Positions 29,798 to 37,171 of a stretch of DNA of 44,440 nt are shown piece by piece. Position 1 is the stretch's first letter. Each line of letters starts with the position of its first letter. The position numbers and the translations under genes are program-made. A model generated the notes under the pieces. It saw nothing but the letters and a program-made list of their open reading frames with translations, ran no database searches and had not been told where the DNA came from. Source of the DNA: PBB1 sp043738425 (lineage in GTDB: Bacteria > Pseudomonadota > Gammaproteobacteria > Burkholderiales > Burkholderiaceae_C); the NCBI GenBank assembly GCA_043738425.1, contig JAYUGJ010000028.1, forward strand, positions 1 through 44,440, given 5' to 3'.

Positions 29798-31540
29798 CTA
29801 ACCGTTTTTCGCCACCCAATTGATGAACGCATCCAGCGCCGGGCGGGCCCGTGCCGCGTCCGGGTGGTTGACGATTGCGGTGACGGCGTACACCTTGCCG
29901 CTGTGGCCGCGCACATAACCGGCCAGCGCGCGGGTGTCGCTGAGGGTGCCGGTTTTCAAGAACGCCTGGCCCGCGGCTGCGCTGCCGCGCATGCGGTTGA
30001 CCAGCGTGCCGTCAACGCCGGCAATCGGCAACGAATTGACGAACGCCTGCGCGCCTTCACTGCGCCACGCATTGCGCAGCAACTGCACCATGGCGCGCGG
30101 CTTGCCGCGTTCCTCGCGCGATTGGCCTGAACCCAGTTCGATGCGCAAGTCGCCGTCGACCAGCCCTTGTCCGCGCAACCAGGCGTGTACCCGGTCTTTG
30201 GCGTTTTGACGAATCTGGGCGGCCGACGGATTGCCGGTGGCCAGCGACAACAACAAACCGCGCGCGGCCAGGTTGTCACTGGTTTTATTGATCTCGCGTA
30301 TGACCTCAGCCAGCGGCGTGGCGAACACGCTCTTCCAACGCGAGACCGCCGCGCGCACGCCTTTCACCGGTTTGGCCGGCTCGGGTGCGTCGACCACCGA
30401 CCCGCTCAACGTGCCGCCGACCTCTGCCCACAAGCTGGCGACCGCGCGCTGGGTCATTTCGCTGTCGCCGCGCTCGGTGCTATTGCCCATGCCGTTGCCA
30501 TGTCCACTGCCATGGCCAGTGGCAGCAGCGCCGCCGGCACCCGGCAACACCACGTTGGGGGCGAACTTCATGCCTGGCAGCGGGCGCACGTAGGCGACGT
30601 ATTCCTTCGGGCAATCCGCCTTCCAACGGCCGCTCACCAGCAGCTTAGCCGGGCTGCCGGGTATCGCGTTCGGATCGTTGCTCCAGTGCGCCCAGGCGTT
30701 GCAGGTGTCGCCCATCAGTACCTCGTTGACCACCATCACGCTTTGCGGCATCGGGTTCAAGGTGATCGTGGCGCGGTCGCCGGTACCTGGCTCAACCGAC
30801 AGCGTCATCGAGCCCTCGTTGAATGCACGGGCGTCGTCGCTCATCGACGCCACCAGCGGCGTGATGGTTTGGTGAACCGCTCGGCCGGCGCGGCGAATTA
30901 CCACGTCGGGTTTGCCAACTACCAGGCTGCGGCTGCCTGCATGGCGCGCACCGGCGGCACCTGCTTTACTGGCTGCGTTGACCTCCGCGCTGCCGCCATC
31001 TGCCTTGCCACCTTCCTGGCTCTGCGATGCCAGTGCGGTGGCCGTCGACTCGGGCAGATCAAGCGCCAGGTGGTCGATCACGATTCGACCGTCGATGTGC
31101 TGCAGCCCTTGGCCGCGCATTTGTTTGAACCAGCGCCGCAGTTCGTCGGGCGTGACGACCCGGTGGTTTCCGGCGATCAACAAGTCGCCGCTCAACTGCC
31201 CGCGTTTGACATTGCTGAGCGCCGATGCACGCATCGGCCAGGCGTACTTGAAGCCGAGCAAGTCCAGCGCGGCCAGCGACGTCACCACCTTTGCGGTCGA
31301 CGCCAGAAAAAACGTTTGTTCGGCATTCAGCGACGCCAGCACGGCACCCGCGTCAGCAATGTCTTTGTCGACCGGTAGCGCATAAAAACCAAAGCTTTTG
31401 GACGGCACGCCCGACTCGCGTATGGCAGCCAGCACCTCGGCGGCCAACGGCTGTGTGGTCGACGGATCGGCGGCGTGAGTCACCGTGCCGGTCAGGCCAG
31501 TGGCAAGGCAGAGCAGCAGGGTTCGGCACAAATAACGCAT
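29798..31540 (-). CDS. dacB: D-alanyl-D-alanine carboxypeptidase/endopeptidase, PBP4 family
   Basis: PBP4-type enzymes trim or cleave peptidoglycan peptides in the periplasm. The 580-residue protein has a signal peptide (LCRTLLLCLATGLTGTVTHA) and all three penicillin-binding motifs: SxxK as STAK (Ser81), SxN as SDN in NKTSDNLAARGLLL, and KTG in FLKTGTLSDTRALAGYV. The inserted domains between motif 1 and 2 typical of class C enzymes are present and enlarged by two low-complexity stretches (an Ala/Gly-rich one near residue 180, and a His/Gly/Asn-rich one GHGSGHGNGMGNSTERG). It is probably transcribed alone, with 130 bp before the BLUF operon. Confidence 0.92.
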   Translation of the reverse strand: MRYLCRTLLLCLATGLTGTVTHAADPSTTQPLAAEVLAAIRESGVPSKSFGFYALPVDKDIADAGAVLASLNAEQTFFLASTAKVVTSLAALDLLGFKYAWPMRASALSNVKRGQLSGDLLIAGNHRVVTPDELRRWFKQMRGQGLQHIDGRIVIDHLALDLPESTATALASQSQEGGKADGGSAEVNAASKAGAAGARHAGSRSLVVGKPDVVIRRAGRAVHQTITPLVASMSDDARAFNEGSMTLSVEPGTGDRATITLNPMPQSVMVVNEVLMGDTCNAWAHWSNDPNAIPGSPAKLLVSGRWKADCPKEYVAYVRPLPGMKFAPNVVLPGAGGAAATGHGSGHGNGMGNSTERGDSEMTQRAVASLWAEVGGTLSGSVVDAPEPAKPVKGVRAAVSRWKSVFATPLAEVIREINKTSDNLAARGLLLSLATGNPSAAQIRQNAKDRVHAWLRGQGLVDGDLRIELGSGQSREERGKPRAMVQLLRNAWRSEGAQAFVNSLPIAGVDGTLVNRMRGSAAAGQAFLKTGTLSDTRALAGYVRGHSGKVYAVTAIVNHPDAARARPALDAFINWVAKNG

Positions 31541-31633
31541 GGCGTGAGCCTACCGCGACTCAACCCGCCCGGGCACCGCATAGCGTGCGAGTTTGCGCAC
31601 CTCGCTGTTCGGATGTCGCGGTTGCGACACGCG

Positions 31634-31708
31634 GTGATGTGCAGTGACGCGCAGTGACGCGCAGTGATGTGCGGTGCGGTGCGGCGCTATGCGGCGCTAT
31701 GCGGCGCG
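31634..31708. repeat. 10-bp tandem repeat after cobA
   Basis: Seven to eight imperfect units of 10 bp follow each other, of the forms GTGATGTGCA, GTGACGCGCA (twice), GTGATGTGCG, GTGCGGTGCG and GCGCTATGCG (twice). The run covers the gap between dacB and cobA and includes the cobA stop codon. The unit is close to one helical turn. No function is evident. Confidence 0.6.
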
Positions 31709-32485
31709 CACCGCCGGCTGCGCGTTGTTGACCTGCTGTAACCCGCGCAACACATCGCCGACGACGATGATGGCCGGGCTGCCCAACCCGTGCTGCGCAA
31801 TCAGCTCCACCAACCCGCCGAGCGAGCCGACCGCATGGCGTTGCTGCGGCAAGCTGGCGTGCTGCACCACCGCTATCGGCGTGGTCGCAGGCAATGCACG
31901 CAACAGACCGCGCTGCACTTCGCCCGCGGTGGCCATGCTCATGTAAACCACCAAGGTCAGACCCTGCGCTGCGGCAGCGGCCAACGTGGGCCAATGCAGC
32001 GTGGCGTCGTCGTGCTGGGCGTGGCCGGTGACCAAAATCACGCCGTGCGCGTGGTCGCGGTGGGTCAGCGGTACCTGCAACGCGGTGGCCGCGGCCAAGC
32101 CAGAGGTGATGCCGTTGACTACGTTCACCTGCACGCCATGGGCGCGCAAGAATTCTGCTTCTTCGCCGCCGCGACCGAACACGCACGGGTCGCCGCCTTT
32201 CAAGCGCACCACGCAGCCGCCGGCCTGCGCCTCGCGCAGCATCAACTGCTCGATGAATGCTTGCGGCGTGCTGTGGCACCTGCCGCGCTTGCCCACATGA
32301 ACGATGCGTGCCGAGCGGCGGGCATAGCGCAGCACGCCAGCGCCGACCAGGTCGTCGACCAGCAGCACCGTGGCGCGCCGAATCGCACGCAGCGCTTTCA
32401 GTGTCAGCAGTTCAGGGTCGCCCGGGCCCGCACCGACCAACCAGACCGTCGGTGTTATCGGTGCGAACGGTGCCAGTGTGGCCAT
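31697..32485 (-). CDS. cobA: Uroporphyrinogen-III C-methyltransferase
   Basis: CobA (SUMT) methylates uroporphyrinogen III at C2 and C7 with SAM to give precorrin-2, the precursor of siroheme needed by nitrite reductase NirB. The 262-residue product shows the family blocks WLVGAGPGDPELLTLKALRAI at the N-terminus, VRLKGGDPCVFGRGGEEAEFL in the middle, and VNGITSGLAAATALQVPLTHRD. It has no CysG-type dehydrogenase/ferrochelatase domain, so the later siroheme steps must be encoded elsewhere. The ATG at 32485 fits the family start; the frame continues far upstream inside the neighbour gene but that part is not coding. It follows the iron-sulfur/DmsC fusion by 5 bp and closes the nitrate assimilation operon. 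Confidence 0.93.
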   Translation of the reverse strand: MATLAPFAPITPTVWLVGAGPGDPELLTLKALRAIRRATVLLVDDLVGAGVLRYARRSARIVHVGKRGRCHSTPQAFIEQLMLREAQAGGCVVRLKGGDPCVFGRGGEEAEFLRAHGVQVNVVNGITSGLAAATALQVPLTHRDHAHGVILVTGHAQHDDATLHWPTLAAAAAQGLTLVVYMSMATAGEVQRGLLRALPATTPIAVVQHASLPQQRHAVGSLGGLVELIAQHGLGSPAIIVVGDVLRGLQQVNNAQPAVRAA

Positions 32486-32490
32486 CGCAG

Positions 32491-34470
32491 TCAATGCCGC
32501 AACATTGCGACGCCGACCTGCGGCATGGTCGCCAAACCAATCGCGCGGGCGTGGTCCTCGAAGCCTTTGTTCTTCCAGAAAAACGCACCCGGCATCGTGG
32601 TCGGAATCACCAGCACATAGAACAGCGCACGGCCGATCAGGCTGGTGGCGAGTGCGGCCACGGCAACCACCGCCCAGCCCGACAGCACGATGGTGCCCGC
32701 GCCGTTGTGTACCGCCATGGTGGTGAGCAGCGCGCACGCCAGCACGAGGTTGGTTCCAAGCAGCGCATTGCGAAGCAAGAAGGTTTTGCCAAAGGTGGTG
32801 GTCTGCACATAGTACGAAGCACCACCTTCGTGTTCGGCCGCGCCCATGTCCTTGGCGTGCGCGCGGTGGCCGATGGCCTCGACGATCAGCCCCGCGGTCA
32901 GCACCGTGCCGCAAATCCAGGTGACACCGAACACGCTGAATCCAGCGAGCGCCAGGGTGGGGATCATCACCGCACCCGCCAGCAATGCGCCCAGTGACAA
33001 CGCGCTGCCGATGAAGGAAGTAGCGACTTGCCAGTGGTTCCAAAACGGGCGTGCCCTGATGCGATAGCAGCGGTTCATGTAGTACACGCCGACGACGCTG
33101 CCCAGCACCGCAAGCGCGCCGAACCCGGTCGCCACAGCGTGAACCAGCGGCAAGCCGATGAGGCCCGACATGTCCGTACCGAACATGCGCTGCCACAGCG
33201 CCTGGAACCACGGCGCGGCAAGCAGGCTGAGCGCGGCGTGTGCACCCATGGCGCCGACAAAAATGGCGATGCCCAACCCTTCGCGCGACACCGGCGAATG
33301 GCGCAGGTTGTTGAAGCCGCGGTAAAAACGTTTCGGCTTGCCCAGGTGCATGGTCGACATGAACAAGCCGAAGGCCACCAACATCACGTTGGCGATCACC
33401 AGTGGCACGTACACCGCGGATTCAGCAAACTCGACGAAGCCGCCGATACCTGCCAACGCGCCGAGAAACTGCAGCGCAAACGCGCCCGCTGCCATTTGCG
33501 CGGCCAGCGTGAATAACACCAGCGGGTTCTCGCGCGAGCTCAGGCGCGCCAGGTTCCAGTGCATCGCCTGGCCGCGTTTTTGGTCGATCGCCGGGCGATA
33601 GCGGCCCTGGTCGTCCTTGTGGTACTTGACCGGCATCGAGTCGGTGCGTTTCATCTCGTCGGGCAGTTGCTTGATCTGCTGGAAGCGGATGTTGGGCTGG
33701 GTGATTTCGGGCGACGGGAAGCCGGGAATCTCGACCCGCGCCTGTTCTCGGCCTTCAGGTATTTTTTCGATCACGCCGAAGTCGAGCGCGTTGCCGACGC
33801 AGGCCGCGACGCAGGCGGGCTTCAGGCCGACTTCCAACCGGTCTACGCACATATTGCATTTTGAGACCTGACCCTTCACCGGATCGAGCTGCGGCGCGTT
33901 GTACGGACACACCCAGGTGCAGTAGCCGCAGCCAAAACAGGTTTCGGGGTCTTGCAGCACCGCGCCGTATTCGGCGTGCTTGGTGTAGGCCCGCGTCGGG
34001 CAGCCCTTCAAGCACACCGGGTCGTCGCAGTGGTTGCACGCCATCGAGATGTTCATGCGCTTGTAGTCGGGGAAGCTGCCGCCCTCGACATAGCCGACCG
34101 CGCGAAACGCCAGGTGCGGCGGGTTGTCGTTTTTCTCGCTGCACGCGGCCTCGCAGGCATGGCAGCCGATGCAGTTGTCGGCGGTGAAATAAAAGCCGTG
34201 CTGCTTGTTGCGGTTCGGGTTGGTGCCGACCGCCGGGTTCTCGTTGATGTACATCGAGCGGCCCACAGGCGACTTATGTTCGCTCAGATCGATCAGATCG
34301 ATCTTCTGGCCGTAGCGGTTGTTCTCCGCGATGTCGATATCGGCGAGCCGGGCATACGGCTGCTCTTCGGTGCGAATTTCCCAGATCTTGCGCGCCGCAG
34401 GCGGCGGCATGTCCAGCGTGGTCGCCGCAGAGGCGATCAGGTCGTCGAGGGGCAGCGAATTGTTTTTCAT
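32491..34470 (-). CDS. Iron-sulfur electron-transfer protein fused to DmsC-like membrane anchor
   Basis: The 659-residue protein joins two parts. Residues about 90-300 are a DmsB/NrfC-like ferredoxin domain with four cysteine groups for 4Fe-4S clusters: CIGCHACEAACSEKN, CNHCDDPVCLKGCP, CFGCGYCTWVCP and CNMCVDRLEVGLKPACVAAC. From about residue 320 follows a DmsC-like membrane part with eight hydrophobic segments, which in DMSO reductase oxidises menaquinol. In this operon it directly follows the nitrate reductase catalytic gene, so it probably passes quinol electrons to a cytoplasmic nitrate reductase (inference). The ATG at 34470 has AAAGG upstream; no Tat signal is seen, so the clusters face the cytoplasm. 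The usual assimilatory partners (NasB flavoprotein, free ferredoxin) are not seen here. Confidence 0.85.
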   Translation of the reverse strand: MKNNSLPLDDLIASAATTLDMPPPAARKIWEIRTEEQPYARLADIDIAENNRYGQKIDLIDLSEHKSPVGRSMYINENPAVGTNPNRNKQHGFYFTADNCIGCHACEAACSEKNDNPPHLAFRAVGYVEGGSFPDYKRMNISMACNHCDDPVCLKGCPTRAYTKHAEYGAVLQDPETCFGCGYCTWVCPYNAPQLDPVKGQVSKCNMCVDRLEVGLKPACVAACVGNALDFGVIEKIPEGREQARVEIPGFPSPEITQPNIRFQQIKQLPDEMKRTDSMPVKYHKDDQGRYRPAIDQKRGQAMHWNLARLSSRENPLVLFTLAAQMAAGAFALQFLGALAGIGGFVEFAESAVYVPLVIANVMLVAFGLFMSTMHLGKPKRFYRGFNNLRHSPVSREGLGIAIFVGAMGAHAALSLLAAPWFQALWQRMFGTDMSGLIGLPLVHAVATGFGALAVLGSVVGVYYMNRCYRIRARPFWNHWQVATSFIGSALSLGALLAGAVMIPTLALAGFSVFGVTWICGTVLTAGLIVEAIGHRAHAKDMGAAEHEGGASYYVQTTTFGKTFLLRNALLGTNLVLACALLTTMAVHNGAGTIVLSGWAVVAVAALATSLIGRALFYVLVIPTTMPGAFFWKNKGFEDHARAIGLATMPQVGVAMLRH

Positions 34471-34486
34471 GACCAACCTTTATCTG

Positions 34487-36745
34487 TCAAAACGCACGGC
34501 GCTCAAGATTGAATCGCGCCGCCTCTTTCTGGTCGACTTTTTCCACCCGCACCGCGTTTTGTTTGAACGCAGGCTGGCGCGAATGCGGATCGAGCAAACC
34601 CAGCGTCAGCCGGTTGACGCAGTCGTGGAAATGAAACGGCACGAACAGCATGTCGCGGCCGACGCGCTGCGTGAGTTGCACCATCACGACCGCATCGCCG
34701 CGGCGGCTCACCAGCCGCACGTAACTCGAATGCTCGATGCCCAATTCGTCAGCCGCGTCGGGGTTCATTTCCATGTACGGCGTCGGGCTGAACTTGTTGC
34801 AGTTGCCGATTTTTCCGGTGCGCGTGCGGGTGTGGAAATGCTCGACCACACGGCCTGAGTTCAACCAAAACGGGTACTCGGCATCGGGGCATTCGTTGTT
34901 GTTGACAAAGCGCACCGGAATCAATTTAGCCTGGCCGTCGGGTGTCTGGAAATGACCGTCGGTGTACAGGCGCGCGTCGCCCAGGTAGTCCTGCCGCAGC
35001 TGCATATCGAAGCCGCCGTCGGCAATGCCGGCGCGGCTGATCTTCGCCGTATCGGCGGCGGCCTGCGCTTCGCTGTACGGCCACAGAATGCCGCGTGCAG
35101 CCTCGATCCGGTCATAGCTCATGCCGGAAATGTCGAGCGTGCGCCCTGCCCCTTTGGACAGCTCCTTCATTTCGTTGAACGCACCTTCCGGCGTGGCGGG
35201 AAAGTGAATCTTGTTGCGGTCTTCGAAGCGCTTGGACAGCTCGTTGAAGATCCAGAAATCAGGCTTGCTGTCGGCGTAGGGCTTGAGCACATTGCGCGTC
35301 AGGTTGACGCGGCGCTCGGTGTTGGTGTGGCAGCCTTCCTTTTCGGCCCACACCGCGGCGGGCAGGAATACGTGCGAGTACTTGTTGGTCTCGACGTCTT
35401 CGTACACGTCTTGCACGACCAGGAATTCGAGGTTCTCCATCGCCTTGACGATGCGCGGCTGGTTTGCCATCGAGGTCATCGGGTTGGTCGCCACCAGCCA
35501 CAGGCCCTTGATCTCGCCGGTCTCGATGGCCGGAAAAATATCGGTTTGTGCGAGGCCACGCTTGGCTGGAAAAAAGCTTTCGTCGATGCCCCAGAAATCG
35601 GCGATGTGCTGGCGGTCTTTTTCTTTCTCCAGCGCGCGGTAGCCGGGCAGTCCGGAGCACGACGACCACTCGCGTGTCCCCATCGCATTGCACTGGCCGG
35701 TGATCGACAAACTGGTGCCGCCCGGAATTCCGATGTTGCCGGTGATCAGGTTCAGGTTGTTGATGTTGACCACGCCGTCCGAACCGTGGGTCGACTGGTT
35801 GATGCCCATAGTCCAGATGCTCATCGCGGTGGGTGCTTTGGCGTAGATGCGCGCCACCGTGCGTATGCGGTCTTCGTCGATGCCGCACACATGCTGCGCG
35901 GTCTTCGGGTCGTAGTCAGCGAGCAGCGTGCGCAGGTCGTCGATGCCGTTGGTGTGACGGGCGATGTAGTCGTCGTCTTGCAGGCCTTCCTTGAAGATGA
36001 CATGCATCATCGCGTTGATCAGCACGGTGTCGGTGCCCGGCGTGATCGGCAGATGGATGTCGGCAAACTGTGCCAGCATGGTGACGCGCGGGTCGACCAC
36101 GATCAACGGAAATTTGCGCTTTTCCAGCGCCTCTTTCAGCCGCCAGTAAATGATCGGGTGCTGCTCGGGCAGGTTCGAGCCGAACGCCATCAGGCAGTGG
36201 GTGTGCTCGAAGTCACCGTAGCAGCCGGGCGGTCCGTCAGACCCAAAGCTGCGCTTGTAGCCCGACACCGCCGAGGCCATGCACAGCGTGGTGTTGCCGT
36301 CGTAGTTGTTGGTGCCGATCTGCCCGCGCACCAGCTTGCCGAGTGTGTAGAACTCTTCGGTCAGCAGCTGGCCGGTAGACACCACCGCAAAAGAATCACG
36401 GCCGTACCTGGCCTGTATTTGTTTGATCTTGGCGGCGGTCGTGTCCAACGCCTGGTTCCAAGTCGCGGGCGCAAACGGCAGGTGCGCCTTGCCGCGCATC
36501 AACGGGATCTTGCCGCGCCCGGGCGAATCGAACAGTTCGTGTTCGAGCAGTCCCTTGATACACAACTTGCCGCGATTCACATCGGCACCGGCATGGCCGC
36601 GGCTGGTGACGATTCGGCCATCGTCGTTCAAGCCGAGCTCGATCGCACAGCCGGTCGAGCAGTAATTGCAAACGGTGTACTTCCATTCCTTGACCTGTTT
36701 GGCCGGAATCGAGATGGGCTTGCGGTGGGTGCGTCCGAACAGCAT
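34487..36745 (-). CDS. Molybdopterin nitrate reductase, assimilatory (NasA/NarB-like)
   Basis: The 752-residue catalytic subunit belongs to the Mo-bisPGD oxidoreductases and most likely reduces nitrate to nitrite in the cytoplasm. The N-terminal 4Fe-4S ligands are CNYCSTGC with the later Cys in GKLCIKG. The Mo-ligand region reads NTTLCMASAVSGYKRSFGSDGPPGC, close to NasA/NarB, with Cys in TLCMAS. No twin-arginine signal is present. C-terminal molydopterin dinucleotide-binding blocks (YPFWLNSGRVVEHFHTRTRTG and LFVPFHFHD) are intact. It lacks the C-terminal BFD-like iron-sulfur domain of many NasA proteins. It sits 18 bp after nirD and 16 bp before the iron-sulfur/DmsC fusion, so nitrate and nitrite reduction are one operon. 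A formate dehydrogenase is the main alternative, excluded by context. Confidence 0.9.
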   Translation of the reverse strand: MLFGRTHRKPISIPAKQVKEWKYTVCNYCSTGCAIELGLNDDGRIVTSRGHAGADVNRGKLCIKGLLEHELFDSPGRGKIPLMRGKAHLPFAPATWNQALDTTAAKIKQIQARYGRDSFAVVSTGQLLTEEFYTLGKLVRGQIGTNNYDGNTTLCMASAVSGYKRSFGSDGPPGCYGDFEHTHCLMAFGSNLPEQHPIIYWRLKEALEKRKFPLIVVDPRVTMLAQFADIHLPITPGTDTVLINAMMHVIFKEGLQDDDYIARHTNGIDDLRTLLADYDPKTAQHVCGIDEDRIRTVARIYAKAPTAMSIWTMGINQSTHGSDGVVNINNLNLITGNIGIPGGTSLSITGQCNAMGTREWSSCSGLPGYRALEKEKDRQHIADFWGIDESFFPAKRGLAQTDIFPAIETGEIKGLWLVATNPMTSMANQPRIVKAMENLEFLVVQDVYEDVETNKYSHVFLPAAVWAEKEGCHTNTERRVNLTRNVLKPYADSKPDFWIFNELSKRFEDRNKIHFPATPEGAFNEMKELSKGAGRTLDISGMSYDRIEAARGILWPYSEAQAAADTAKISRAGIADGGFDMQLRQDYLGDARLYTDGHFQTPDGQAKLIPVRFVNNNECPDAEYPFWLNSGRVVEHFHTRTRTGKIGNCNKFSPTPYMEMNPDAADELGIEHSSYVRLVSRRGDAVVMVQLTQRVGRDMLFVPFHFHDCVNRLTLGLLDPHSRQPAFKQNAVRVEKVDQKEAARFNLERRAF

Positions 36746-36763
36746 CGTGAAATCCTTGGAGCG

Positions 36764-37171
36764 TCAGGCGGCGGTGGCTGGCGTGTCGGCGCGCTTCGGG
36801 CCGGCCACCGGGGGTGACAGATCAGTGGCGAGAGATGCAATTTCCGTGCTGTCCAAATGCACCACGCCGGCTTCGACCTTGACCGCAAACGTCGGCACGC
36901 AGCCCTCATCCGGTGCACGCGCGCAGCCGTCACCCAGCGCGATGTTCCAGTTGTGCAGCGGGCAGGCCACGCTGTTGCCGGCGACGATGCCCTGGCTCAG
37001 CGGTCCGCCTTTGTGCGGGCACCGGTCGAGCAGCGCGAAGACCTGGTCTTCGCCGTTGCGAAACACCGCGATGTCCATGCCTTGCTTGCGTGCCACCCGA
37101 CGCGAACCCAGCACCGGAATATCGGTCAGCAGACAGATTTTTTTCCACTCGCCCGTGGTGCCGGTACTCAT
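36764..37171 (-). CDS. nirD: Nitrite reductase small subunit NirD
   Basis: NirD is the small partner of the NADH-dependent siroheme nitrite reductase NirB. The 135-residue protein has a Rieske fold. Both cluster motifs are complete: CPHKGGPLSQG (Cys-x-His) and CPLHNW (Cys-x-x-His), while E. coli NirD lacks the ligands. So this version probably binds a 2Fe-2S cluster. The C-terminal 25 residues are a Pro/Ala-rich tail. The start overlaps the nirB stop (ATGA), indicating coupled synthesis of the two subunits. Confidence 0.93.
   Translation of the reverse strand: MSTGTTGEWKKICLLTDIPVLGSRRVARKQGMDIAVFRNGEDQVFALLDRCPHKGGPLSQGIVAGNSVACPLHNWNIALGDGCARAPDEGCVPTFAVKVEAGVVHLDSTEIASLATDLSPPVAGPKRADTPATAA

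Noticed and set aside
32486..33211. Upstream extension of the cobA frame
   Set aside because: It lies within the DmsC-like gene in another frame and the extra residues are Arg/Gly-rich without motif; CobA similarity begins at the ATG at 32485.
34952..36817. Open frame of about 620 codons on the plus strand opposite the nitrate reductase gene
   Set aside because: It is the mirror of a highly conserved gene with GC-rich codon use; the product has no recognisable motif and is His/Arg/Val-rich, as such mirror frames are.
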